Shown here in pieces: positions 24,501-32,761 of a DNA stretch of 64,000 bases (positions are counted from its first letter, which is position 1; each line of letters opens with the position of its first letter). Where the stretch lies: positions 47,328-111,327 of the forward strand of contig CAZUQM010000021.1 of NCBI GenBank assembly GCA_964622545.1, in the 5' to 3' direction. Both the position numbers and the translations under genes were made by a program. The stretch is from JAFGLZ01 sp964622545. Its GTDB lineage: Bacteria; Planctomycetota; Phycisphaerae; UBA1845; JAFGLZ01. The notes beneath the pieces were generated by a model that did not search any database, was not told the origin of the DNA, and was given only the letters and a program-made list of their open reading frames with translations.

Positions 24501-25307
24501 ATGTTGAGACGGCACGGCTTCACACTCGTCGAGCTGCTGGTCGTGGTGGCGATCATCGTGGTGCTCATCTCGGTGCTGCTGCCGGTGATGGGGCGCGCGC
24601 GGGGCGAGTCCCGGCGCGTGTATTGCCTCAACAATCTTCGTCAGATGGCTCTGGCTGCGATGAACTACGCGAACGATCAGCGCGATCACTACCCGGTCGC
24701 CTTTATGAACATGGACGTCAGTACGCCCGGCAAGGTGACCCACCGCTACTGGGACTTCTTCGTCACAAAGGATTGGTCGAGCGGCGACGTGTCGGTCAAG
24801 CCCGGGTTCCTGTGGCAGGGCAAGACGATCGCCAAGGTCCAGCAGTGTCCGTCGTTCGAGGGCAGCGCGAACTCCCCCGGCGACCGATACACGGGGTACA
24901 ACTACAACACGAGCTACATCGGCGGGCAGGTCGGGTTCGTGCCGGAGATGGGGTGGGAGGGGGTCGTCCCGCCGGCGAGAGTGACCGACGTGCGTCGGCC
25001 CGATCAATGTGCACTGTTCGGCGACGGCGAGTACGCCTCGGGCGCGAACAAGTTCATGCGGTCGCCCTGGCCGGGGCTGCGCGACCCGGGCTTCTTCGGC
25101 CGGTCGGCGGGCACGCAGGGCTTCCGGCATCTCGGCAGGACGAACGTGGCCTGGTGCGACGGGCATGCCGACTCGCTGAAGGACGCCTATGCGGAGACCG
25201 ACCCGGTCGAGCAAGACAACGTGGCCGACGGCACCGGTTTCCTCTCGCCCGATAATCGCTTCTATGCGCTCGATCCGGACGCGATCGACCCGAACGATGC
25301 GTCGTAG
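24501..25307 (+). CDS. Pseudopilin-like protein with H-X9-DG motif, fifth gene of the B12 cluster
   Basis: 268 residues from the ATG at 24501; the ribosome binding site is weak. The N-terminus RRHGFTLVELLVVVAIIVVL is a class III (type IV prepilin) signal cut before FTLVE. The C-terminal part has HLGRTNVAWCDGH, the H-X9-DG motif of DUF1559-type planctomycete pseudopilins. It should be processed by a prepilin peptidase and sit in the cytoplasmic membrane or a pseudopilus. In other planctomycetes such proteins are very abundant and of unknown role. The gap to the fourth gene is 111 bases. Its position in a B12-regulated cluster suggests it helps move or present the anchored proteins or their ligand. 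Confidence 0.88.
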   Translation: MLRRHGFTLVELLVVVAIIVVLISVLLPVMGRARGESRRVYCLNNLRQMALAAMNYANDQRDHYPVAFMNMDVSTPGKVTHRYWDFFVTKDWSSGDVSVKPGFLWQGKTIAKVQQCPSFEGSANSPGDRYTGYNYNTSYIGGQVGFVPEMGWEGVVPPARVTDVRRPDQCALFGDGEYASGANKFMRSPWPGLRDPGFFGRSAGTQGFRHLGRTNVAWCDGHADSLKDAYAETDPVEQDNVADGTGFLSPDNRFYALDPDAIDPNDAS

Positions 25308-25447
25308 TGTCGCGAAGGCTTGCTTTCACGCGCTGGAGTACGTGCAGCATGGCTTGGGGCAAGTCGGACGCCAGAACGCGTCTGGTCCTCGGCTGCGCGA
25401 CGTTTGCCTCGGCCCCTTCGTCGCGCGGGCGCACTGCTCTTCACGCG

Positions 25448-25519
25448 TGCCACTGCTGTGTCAGCAGTGCATCTTGAGGGGAACGTAACGCCCATGTCGC
25501 TGCTGACAGAGCAGTGGCA
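25448..25519. repeat. Long inverted repeat (20-bp arms)
   Basis: Arm 25448-25467 and arm 25500-25519 are reverse complements with one mismatch, separated by 32 bases. No T-run follows. It lies in the 339-base gap between the pseudopilin and vapB genes, which otherwise holds only the vapB promoter. It may end the B12-cluster transcript or be a dispersed palindromic element. Confidence 0.65.
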
Positions 25520-25598
25520 CTTCGCAGCATTCTCCCCCTGTCCTCAGGCTCGATGTGAAGTGTCATGCGCCTGCCTCGGTCGTCGGCTGGCCATTCCG

Positions 25599-25628
25599 TT
25601 GGCATGAGGGCATCGCTCTACGTATAAT
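25599..25628 (+). promoter_or_regulatory. Promoter of vapBC
   Basis: TTGGCA at 25599-25604, an 18-base spacer, and a perfect TATAAT at 25623-25628. Transcription would begin about 12 bases before the vapB start codon. The VapB RHH dimer would be expected to autoregulate here; I do not see a clear operator palindrome. Confidence 0.6.
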
Positions 25629-25646
25629 CTTCGTGAGAGGTGCTTT

Positions 25647-25907
25647 ATGGGCAAGACGCTGGAACTGCCGGATGATGTGTGGGAGGAGATTCAGCGCGAG
25701 GCCCACGCTCGCCAAATGGAACCTGCAGAACTGGTTCGTGAATCGTTGTCTCGGTTGAAGCGGCCGGAACTGAACGATGCCTTGCGTGCCACCGGCCGAA
25801 CCGCAAGTCGACCCCGTCCGGGGCCATGTCAATCTGAGCCCTTCGCTCGTCGACAAACCCAAGATGGTTCGTTGGTTTCCGAAATGATCGTTCAGGACCG
25901 CATCTGA
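25647..25907 (+). CDS. vapB: VapB-type antitoxin
   Basis: 86 residues from the ATG at 25647, with AGAGG 6 bases upstream. The N-terminus MGKTLELPDDVWEEIQREAH and AELVRESLSRL is a ribbon-helix-helix DNA-binding domain. The C-terminal VSEMIVQDR is a toxin-binding tail seen in VapB-like antitoxins. The region between (about residues 50-70) is Arg/Pro-rich and less typical. Its stop overlaps the start of vapC by one base (TGATG), the usual coupled arrangement. The partner toxin is broken, so the antitoxin now has nothing to neutralise in cis. Confidence 0.78.
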   Translation: MGKTLELPDDVWEEIQREAHARQMEPAELVRESLSRLKRPELNDALRATGRTASRPRPGPCQSEPFARRQTQDGSLVSEMIVQDRI

Positions 25908-26371
25908 TGGACCGGCTATTCCTGGGCAGCAGTGCTCTCGTCAAGTACTTCGTCCAAGAACCGGGCAGTGATGCGGTGGAGCGACTCCTCTTGACTACGC
26001 CGTCCGACAGAGTGTACGTGGCGATGGTTACGGGAGCGGAGGTCGTTGCCGCGCTTTAACGAGCCGAACGAATGGGCGCGTTGGCGTCAGAGGATACTGA
26101 TGTGGCGGTGCGACACTTCACGGAGATGTGGCATGCAGTGTTGATGGTCGTGGCCGTGGATGAGGCTATTATCGGTCGAGCGATGGATCTCGCCATGCGG
26201 CATGGACTGCGGGGCTACGATGCGATCCAGTTGGCGTGCGCTGCCGACCTTGCCGAGTCCGCAGAAAAAGCCGGCGACACCGTCACGCTGTGGTCTTCTG
26301 ACTCAGAGCTTCTGGCCGCTGCTCGAGCGGAAAAGCTAGGGACGGTTGACCCGGCCGATCAGCGCGCCTAG
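25907..26371 (+). pseudogene. vapC: vapC pseudogene: PIN-domain toxin with in-frame stop and lost catalytic Asp
   Basis: Reading from the ATG at 25907, the product begins MDRLFLGSSALVKYFVQEPG. The PIN family has Asp in place of Gly7 (xLDSSALVK), one of the Mg-binding acidic residues. Residue 51 is a TAA stop (26057-26059), but the same frame continues without a break as RAERMGALASEDTD and keeps the other acidic motifs, GYDAIQLA and WSSDSELL, to a normal C-terminus at 26371. A fragment could start at the ATG at 26072 but has no ribosome binding site. The RNase is therefore inactive twice over. Confidence 0.88.
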
Positions 26372-26398
26372 AAGTCAATAGACCTTTCCTTCAAAGCG

Positions 26399-26429
26399 GA
26401 CCCGCCCCTGACCAAGGCGGGTCTTTTTT
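26399..26429 (+). terminator. Intrinsic terminator after vapBC
   Basis: Stem 26399-26406 / 26416-26423 (8 bp, perfect) with a 9-base loop, followed by six Ts at 26424-26429. It lies 28 bases past the vapC stop and just before the end of the convergent hydrolase gene. Confidence 0.9.
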
Positions 26430-26461
26430 CTTTGTCGCATGATGTCCTTCCGCCCCCGCGT

Positions 26462-28987
26462 TTATCGGATCATCAAGGGCCCCTCCGTGCCGCAGAGGTC
26501 GTAGACCTTCGTCGCGAAGGCGAACTCATCGCGGGCCTGTTTGGTTGTCAAAGGCTTCTTGGCATAGCCCACGGGGCTGATGAGTGTGACGGGTTTCGGT
26601 GCGGCCAGGGCGACGACCTGGCCGACGTCGATCACCTTGAGCAGGTTGGGCACGGCCAGCCAGATCGGCTGGGATTGCTTGTTTTCGAGGAAGTAGCGGA
26701 AGCTGGCCAGCGGTTCGGTCAGTTCGATCGATTCGATCGACGAGCCCAACGCCACCGCGAACAGGCCATGGAGCCCGCACGCGCCTCGGCCGTCGCATCG
26801 GATATGAGCTGCATCGACATCCTGCCGGGACGCCAGGTAACGCGCCGCCTGCATCACGTCCCAGACGCGCTGGGCAAAGATGTGTCGGCCGAGGCAGACC
26901 GAATCGCTCGTCAGGTGGTTCTCATGACAGTGGGCCTCGCCCAGGCCGCGGAGGTCGACGGCGAGGACGGCCGATCCCTTGGCGAGCATCGATCGCACAC
27001 GCTCGTCCGACTGCACGCGCGCCTTGTCGTCGAGACCGAGGACAAGACAAGCGGTTCCGGGCTTGGCCGCGCCCTTGGGTCGTACGAACACGGTGGGGAT
27101 CTCGATGCCCGGCTCGGTAACGAGGCGGAGGACCTCGACCGAATGGCCGTCCCAGTCGAACGTCCGAACGCGTTTCGCTGTCGGCGCGAACGCATCGGGT
27201 CGGCCACCAAAGCATGCCCACACGTCGTTGCGCCATTCGGCCGCGCGTTGTTTCCATGCCTGTGGCGCCGTCGGCGGTTCGGCGTAGGCGCTGCGGAGCC
27301 GGTCGGCGAGCTTGCGATTGAGCGTCACGACGGTCTCGTAGCCGTCGGGCATCTTGCCGTCCTTGAGGCAGAGCAGGTCGGGCGAGTTGGCGTCGGGCGG
27401 GTCGAAGGTCTCGGCGATGGGGTCGCCGTTGCCCCGGCCGCAGAGCCACTTGGCCATCCAGCCGTAGCAGGCCTCGCGGAGGGGTTGGGACCAGCCGTGA
27501 CCGAGGTCGACCTCGACGCTGCGGAGCTTGTGGGCGGCGTCGTACATCGCGTAGATGCGGTTGGCTCGCCGGTACGTCTCGCGGACGCCCTTGATGGGGA
27601 AGATGCGGTCCTTGATGCCGTTGCCGAAGAGGAACGGCTTGGGCACGTTCAGGCCGAGGATCTCGAACTCCTCCATGTGATGGACGATGCCGGGCAGGTG
27701 ATTGCAGATGCAGTGGTTGCCGCCGTAGCGGAAGAACTGCTCGTAGCTGCAGACGAAGCAGAAGCTGGTGCCGACGGCGAAGCGGGTCTCGACCGGCATG
27801 GCGTAGAAGGTGTTTTCGCCGCCGCCGGAGTTGCCGGCCAGGCCGAGGCGCTTCGGGTCGACGTCGTCGCGGGAGAGGAGGTAATCGACCGCCCGGCTGG
27901 TGTCCCAGGTGATCATCCCCTCGTTCGTGCGGCCGACCAGCAGCGAGCCGTAGCCGAGTATGTGATCGAAGCCGGGCACGCGCCGCTCGCCCTGGCCGAT
28001 GGGATCGTAGCCGAGGACGATGATGCCCTGGCGGACCAGGCCGATCTGGGCGGTCAGGTAGAGGCCGTAGTTCTTGCCGTCCTTCATGGCGTGGCCCGGG
28101 ACGACGACGACGGCCGGGGCGGGCAGCTTGACCTTCTTGGGGATGTAGACGTTGGCGGTGACGTAGAAGTTCGGCTCTGACTCGAAGACGACGTTCTCGA
28201 TGCGGTAGTCGTCGCGCTCGGCGCGTCCGGTGACTCGGGCGTTGAGGGGCGTGCGCCGGGGCATGGGTTCGAGGCCGAGCGCGGCGATGAGGCGCTTGCG
28301 GGTCTTGCCGCGTCGAGCTTCCCATGCCGCGCGGTCGTCGGGGTCGGCGCGCTGGGCCAGGATGCGGCAGAGGGCGTCGATGTTGAATCGGATGGCATTG
28401 GCCTCGTCGGGCACCTTGCCGCCATAGACTTCCCAACGGCGCGCCTCGGCGCCGGGGTCGATCTCGAGGCGATCGGTGAGCAGGACGGCATCGACGGACT
28501 CATAGCCCTTGTCGGCATCGCGAACGGCGAGGGTCACCTTGCCGGGTTCGAGGTCGATCTCGCCGGCCTTTTCCCAGATCCAGCCTCGTCGCGTGCGGGT
28601 GTGGGTGCGGTCGAAGATCGTCGAGCCGACCTGGACGCAGAACGCGCGTCGGCTGTTGGAGGAGGTGTAGCCGCGGGCCCAGACGGCGTGCTTGCCGCCT
28701 TCGTGGATCGTCACGGACTTGGTCATCTTCGAGCTGGCGACCTTGGGGTTGGCGTTGGAGGTGCAGAAGCCCTTGCCGAGGTAGCCGCTGATGTTGGTCT
28801 GCCGGCGCCAGTCGCCCTCGAAGTCCTCGACCTGGAGCATCAGGTGGTCGGCGGACGATGGACGGGCGGCGATGAGTAATACCAGCGCAGCGACCCGTGA
28901 CAACCCTCGTGAGGGGGCGGTTCGCGCCGGCGTGGGGCAGGTGCGCGGCGGGCGAGCGAACGAAACAAGGGTCCGATGCGACGTCAT
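26462..28987 (-). CDS. Large secreted alpha/beta hydrolase, acetyl-xylan/glucuronoyl esterase-like, duplicated
   Basis: 841 residues from the ATG at 28987, with AGGAG 8 bases upstream. The basic N-terminus and hydrophobic stretch (VAALVLLIAARPSSA) suggest secretion. Residues 45-170 look like a non-catalytic beta domain. Residues about 270-520 are an alpha/beta hydrolase: PAPAVVVVPGHAMKDGK, YDPIGQGERR, RAVDYLLSRDDVDPKRL and the nucleophile elbow GNSGGG near residue 386. This is the family called acetyl xylan esterase-like or glucuronoyl-esterase-like in planctomycetes. A second, degenerate hydrolase-like half (about 620-841: VLAVDLRGLGEAH, then GRGACGLHG where the elbow Ser would be) lacks a nucleophile. 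The enzyme probably deacylates plant or algal polysaccharides. Confidence 0.8.
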   Translation of the reverse strand: MTSHRTLVSFARPPRTCPTPARTAPSRGLSRVAALVLLIAARPSSADHLMLQVEDFEGDWRRQTNISGYLGKGFCTSNANPKVASSKMTKSVTIHEGGKHAVWARGYTSSNSRRAFCVQVGSTIFDRTHTRTRRGWIWEKAGEIDLEPGKVTLAVRDADKGYESVDAVLLTDRLEIDPGAEARRWEVYGGKVPDEANAIRFNIDALCRILAQRADPDDRAAWEARRGKTRKRLIAALGLEPMPRRTPLNARVTGRAERDDYRIENVVFESEPNFYVTANVYIPKKVKLPAPAVVVVPGHAMKDGKNYGLYLTAQIGLVRQGIIVLGYDPIGQGERRVPGFDHILGYGSLLVGRTNEGMITWDTSRAVDYLLSRDDVDPKRLGLAGNSGGGENTFYAMPVETRFAVGTSFCFVCSYEQFFRYGGNHCICNHLPGIVHHMEEFEILGLNVPKPFLFGNGIKDRIFPIKGVRETYRRANRIYAMYDAAHKLRSVEVDLGHGWSQPLREACYGWMAKWLCGRGNGDPIAETFDPPDANSPDLLCLKDGKMPDGYETVVTLNRKLADRLRSAYAEPPTAPQAWKQRAAEWRNDVWACFGGRPDAFAPTAKRVRTFDWDGHSVEVLRLVTEPGIEIPTVFVRPKGAAKPGTACLVLGLDDKARVQSDERVRSMLAKGSAVLAVDLRGLGEAHCHENHLTSDSVCLGRHIFAQRVWDVMQAARYLASRQDVDAAHIRCDGRGACGLHGLFAVALGSSIESIELTEPLASFRYFLENKQSQPIWLAVPNLLKVIDVGQVVALAAPKPVTLISPVGYAKKPLTTKQARDEFAFATKVYDLCGTEGPLMIR

Positions 28988-29284
28988 GTTGCGGGCTCCT
29001 GGGCGTCTAAGTGATTGAGGTCGTGACCGTTTCTGCGTCGGCGTGACCGGTCCTCCCGCGGACCGTCACAGTGTAACGCAGGCCGGGGCGACGAGGAAGG
29101 CGAGGGACGCGTCGACGTCTAAGTGGGGCTTACGAGAAGGATTAGGCATGCCAATGGCGCTTACAATCTTATGTGTTGTTTCAACTTGCCAGGCACCAGG
29201 GGTGGATTTACTATCCATGATGACAGGGACGATCGATGGGCCCGGCCGGTTCCGGGAGAGTTCCTGTCGCGCGAGGGTACGCCG

Positions 29285-31030
29285 ATGAAGACACGTGAGG
29301 CTGGCGCTTGGAAGACCGCCGCTGCGACGATGTCCGTGGTGGCTGGACTGGGGCTGCTCGTGGGTGTCGTGGCCGAGCAGTCGGAGGATCCGAAGCCGCA
29401 GGTCCCGGACGAGGCCAAGCAGTCCGTGGCGCTGCGCGGCTTCAATCAGGCGGTGATCGTCTTGGTCAAGGGTGAGATCAACGACGTGATGTATCAGAGC
29501 ATCAAGCGTCGGGTCGACCAGGCGCGGGCGGACGATACGCGTCTGATCGTGTTCGAGCTGGACACGCCCGGCGGTGCGGTCAGCAGCGCGTTGGACATCT
29601 GCGCGCTGATCAAGACGATCCCGGATGAGATCCACACGGTGGCGTGGGTGAACCCTCACGCGTTCAGCGCGGGTTCGATGATCGCGCTGGCCTGCAAGGA
29701 GATCGTGGTCAACAGCTACTCGCAGATCGGCGATTGCCAGCCGATCATGGTGGGTCCGCAGGGCGTGCAGGCGATTCCCGACGACGTCAAGGCGAAGTTC
29801 ACCGCGCCGGTTCTGACGGAGTTTCGCGACTCGGCGAAGAAGCGGGGTTACGACGACCTGATGTGCGTGGCGATGATCCAGCCTCAGATCGAGGTGTTCT
29901 GGGTCGAGAAGCGGGGCCCGGACGGGGAGGTGGTCGAGCGGCGGTTCGTGGACCGGGCCGAGCGGGACCGCCTGTTCGCTATCGACCAGCCGACGCAGGC
30001 CCCGAAGACCAAGACGAAGACGGTCGTGACGAAGGAGCAGGGCCAGGCGGGGCCGGTGGAGCGCGTGGAGCGCGAGGTGATCGCGGAGGCCAAGCCTCGG
30101 ACGGACGTGGTGCAGAGCAAGAGCGACTGGGACTACGTGACCAGCGTGGGCGACTTCAAGGTGACGAAGAACCCGATCGTGGCGTCGGACGAGCTGTTGA
30201 CGATGACGCAGGACGAGGCGATCGCGTACGGCTTCGCCGAGGCGAAGGTCGACAACCAGGACGAGCTGGCGGAGCTGTACGACATCGGCGGTCCGATCGA
30301 GAAGATCGAGTTCAGTTGGTCGGAGAAGATGGTGAACTGGCTGACGAGTCCGATCGTTCGCGGGATCCTGATGGTGCTGGTGATGTTGGGGGCCTACGTG
30401 GAGTTCAACACGCCCGGCGTGGGCGTGCCGGGGCTGGTGGCGGTGATCTGTCTGGCGATCTTCCTGGGCGCGCCGTACGTGACGGGTCTGGCCAACATGT
30501 GGGAGATCGTGCTGGTGGCGTTGGGTGTGGTGCTGATCGGCGTGGAGGTGTTCGTCATCCCCGGCTTCGGCATCGCGGGCCTGGCGGGCATCATCCTGAT
30601 GCTGGTCGGTCTGATTGCGACGTTCGTGCCCGAGGAACCGGGACGCCTGCCGTTTACCCTACCTCGATTCGCCGTGACCTGGGAGGGCGCGATCACGGGC
30701 CTGCAGGTGATGGCCTCGTCGATGGTGGCCTCGCTGGTCGGGGCCGCGGCGCTGAGCCGTTACTTCTCGCACGTGCCCTACGTGGGCAAGATCGTCTCGC
30801 CGAATCCGACGGTGGAGGACATCGCGGCCGGTGAGACGTACCCCCGTTCGGCGTTCGTGGGGGAGATCGGCAAGGCGGCCGGTCCGCTGCGTCCGTCGGG
30901 CAAGGCGTGGTTCGGCGAGACATTGGTGGACGTGGTCAGCGAGTCGGACTACATTGAGTCGGGCGAGCCTCTCGAGGTGGTGGAGCGTTACGGCAACCGC
31001 GTGGTCGTTCGGCGCGTTCAGGACGCGTGA
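29285..31030 (+). CDS. NfeD long form: ClpP-class membrane serine protease with NfeD domain
   Basis: 581 residues from the ATG at 29285, with GAGGG upstream; an in-frame extension to 29123 adds no signal. An N-terminal membrane helix spans about 12-30. The ClpP/SppA-like protease part follows, with LDTPGGAVSSA (92-102) and the Ser128 region NPHAFSAGSMIAL. A charged insert spans about 190-310. Four or more membrane helices lie at about 355-480, and the C-terminal OB-fold NfeD domain covers about 515-578. Members cleave membrane proteins such as stomatin partners. It is followed by a short NfeD and FloA, the classic arrangement. The 297-base space upstream, divergent from the hydrolase gene, should hold its promoter. 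Confidence 0.93.
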   Translation: MKTREAGAWKTAAATMSVVAGLGLLVGVVAEQSEDPKPQVPDEAKQSVALRGFNQAVIVLVKGEINDVMYQSIKRRVDQARADDTRLIVFELDTPGGAVSSALDICALIKTIPDEIHTVAWVNPHAFSAGSMIALACKEIVVNSYSQIGDCQPIMVGPQGVQAIPDDVKAKFTAPVLTEFRDSAKKRGYDDLMCVAMIQPQIEVFWVEKRGPDGEVVERRFVDRAERDRLFAIDQPTQAPKTKTKTVVTKEQGQAGPVERVEREVIAEAKPRTDVVQSKSDWDYVTSVGDFKVTKNPIVASDELLTMTQDEAIAYGFAEAKVDNQDELAELYDIGGPIEKIEFSWSEKMVNWLTSPIVRGILMVLVMLGAYVEFNTPGVGVPGLVAVICLAIFLGAPYVTGLANMWEIVLVALGVVLIGVEVFVIPGFGIAGLAGIILMLVGLIATFVPEEPGRLPFTLPRFAVTWEGAITGLQVMASSMVASLVGAAALSRYFSHVPYVGKIVSPNPTVEDIAAGETYPRSAFVGEIGKAAGPLRPSGKAWFGETLVDVVSESDYIESGEPLEVVERYGNRVVVRRVQDA

Positions 31031-31067
31031 GCGAGCGGCGAGCCGGGAGGCCACAGCGAACCTATCC

Positions 31068-31556
31068 ATGGAAGATATCACGCTCATGCTGGTGCTGTAC
31101 GCGGTCGGGATCGTGATCCTGGTGCTGGAGATCTTCATTCCGAGCCACGGGGTGCTGTCGATCGCCGGCTTGGGCTTTCTGATCGCCGGGATCTGGGCCG
31201 CGTTCCGGATCGGGTCGGGCGTGGGCTACGTATCGATGATCTTGGCGCTGATCCTGGTGCCCACGGGCATCTACTTCGCGATCAAGTACTGGTATCAACT
31301 GCCCGTGGGCAAGCGTATGGCGCCGCCGAACCCGGAGGCGAACGAAGCGTCGTTCGGTTTCCACACGGCCGAGCTGGAAGCGCTGATCGGCGAGCAGGGC
31401 CGTGCGATCACGCCGTTGCGTCCGGTGGGCGATTGTGAGTTCGGTCGGCGTCGGGTGCAGTGCATCGCCGAGATGGGTAGCATCGAGAAGGGCACGAAGG
31501 TGGAGGCCGTGCGCATTCGCGGACGGGATCTGGTCGTCCGCCAGCGGCCGTCCTAG
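31068..31556 (+). CDS. NfeD short form (membrane + OB-fold)
   Basis: 162 residues from the ATG at 31068, only 37 bases after the long NfeD. The nearest GGGAGG lies about 18 bases upstream, farther than usual, so translation may rely on coupling. Three hydrophobic helices lie within residues 5-75. A C-terminal OB-like fold follows (ALIGEQGRAITPLRP to GTKVEAVRIRGRDLVVRQ). Short NfeD proteins pair with FloA/stomatin-type scaffolds in the membrane. The order NfeD-NfeD-FloA here supports one functional membrane complex. Confidence 0.92.
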   Translation: MEDITLMLVLYAVGIVILVLEIFIPSHGVLSIAGLGFLIAGIWAAFRIGSGVGYVSMILALILVPTGIYFAIKYWYQLPVGKRMAPPNPEANEASFGFHTAELEALIGEQGRAITPLRPVGDCEFGRRRVQCIAEMGSIEKGTKVEAVRIRGRDLVVRQRPS

Positions 31557-31635
31557 GGCGGGCGTGTCGAGGCAAGCACTCCGCCGGCGTCCACGTTCGG
31601 CGGATCATGTGGGTCACCAATAAGGAGCTCAACCG

Positions 31636-32703
31636 ATGAGAATCCCGGACCTATCGCTGTTGGCCCAAGGGGGCGATGCCTCGAGCCTGTGGATGGTGGG
31701 GGCGATCGTGCTGATCGTCATCTTCATCGTCATCGTGCTCGTGATCGCCCAGTTCTTCAGCCTGTGGATTCAGGCCTTCGCGAGCCGCGCGGGTGTGAGC
31801 TTCATCGACCTGATCGGTATGCGTCTGCGGAAGGTCGACTCGCGCTCGATCGTGATGGGGCGGATTCAGCTCGTCAAGGCGGGCATTCACGACATCGGGA
31901 TCAACGAGCTGGAGAGCCACTACCTGGCTCGGGGCCGCGTGCCGAACGTCGTGAACGCGATCATCGCGGCCAACCGTGCGAACATCGATCTGAACTGGAA
32001 GAAGGCGTGCGCGATCGACCTGGCGGGTCGTGACGTGCTGGACGCGATCCACACGTCGGTCAACCCGAAGGTCATCGACGTGCCGAGCGAGCAGAGCGTG
32101 AAGGGGACGATCGACGCGGTGGCCAAGGACGGCGTTCAGCTCAAGGCCAAGGCGCGGGTGACCGTGCGGACGAACATCTCGCAGCTCATCGGTGGCGCGA
32201 CGGAGGAGACGGTCGTCGCTCGCGTGGGTGAGGGCATCGTCACGTCGATCGGCTCGGCCTTGACGTACGGCGAGGTGCTCGAGAACCCGGACACGATCAG
32301 CAAGAAGGTGCTCGAGCGGGGTCTGGACGCGGGGACGGCGTTCGAGATTCTGTCCATCGACATCGCCGACGTGGACGTGGGCGAGAACGTGGGCGCGAAC
32401 CTCCAGGCCAAGCAGGCCGAGGCGGACCTGAGGCGGTTCCAGGCCGAGGCCGAGAAGCGGCGCGCCCTGGCCGTGGCCCAGGAGCAGGAGTTCAAGGCCG
32501 AGGTTCAGAAGAACCGCGCGCTCGTGGTCCTGGCCGAGGCGGAGGTTCCCAAGGCGATCGCCGAGTCGTTCCGGAGCGGCCACCTTGGCGTGATGGATTA
32601 CTATCGGATGAAGAACATCGTGGCCGATACGTCGATGCGGGATTCGATCGCGGGCGGCGGCGACTCGGGCTCCTCGTCCGGCGGATCGAGCCCGTCGACC
32701 TAG
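31636..32703 (+). CDS. floA: Flotillin-like protein FloA
   Basis: 355 residues from the ATG at 31636, with AAGGAG 9 bases upstream. The N-terminal membrane segment spans about 18-45. The SPFH-like core contains VSFIDLIGMRLRKVDSR, ARGRVPNVVNAIIAANRANI and VPSEQSVKGTIDAVAKDGVQ. An Ala/Glu-rich coiled coil (KQAEADLRRFQAEAEKRRA) is followed by the conserved end VMDYYRMKNIVADTSMRDSI. These match FloA/YqfA throughout and the length is normal. FloA organises functional membrane microdomains. It lies 79 bases after the NfeD gene and in the same direction. Confidence 0.96.
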   Translation: MRIPDLSLLAQGGDASSLWMVGAIVLIVIFIVIVLVIAQFFSLWIQAFASRAGVSFIDLIGMRLRKVDSRSIVMGRIQLVKAGIHDIGINELESHYLARGRVPNVVNAIIAANRANIDLNWKKACAIDLAGRDVLDAIHTSVNPKVIDVPSEQSVKGTIDAVAKDGVQLKAKARVTVRTNISQLIGGATEETVVARVGEGIVTSIGSALTYGEVLENPDTISKKVLERGLDAGTAFEILSIDIADVDVGENVGANLQAKQAEADLRRFQAEAEKRRALAVAQEQEFKAEVQKNRALVVLAEAEVPKAIAESFRSGHLGVMDYYRMKNIVADTSMRDSIAGGGDSGSSSGGSSPST

Positions 32704-32761
32704 CGTCCCGTCGGTGTGATCGCCGGGCGGCGCTGAATAAGGCAGAGGTTGGAGGACGATC

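Noticed and set aside
26072..26371. Independent small gene (start ATG at 26072)
   Set aside because: It is the in-frame continuation of vapC after the nonsense codon, with no ribosome binding site of its own.
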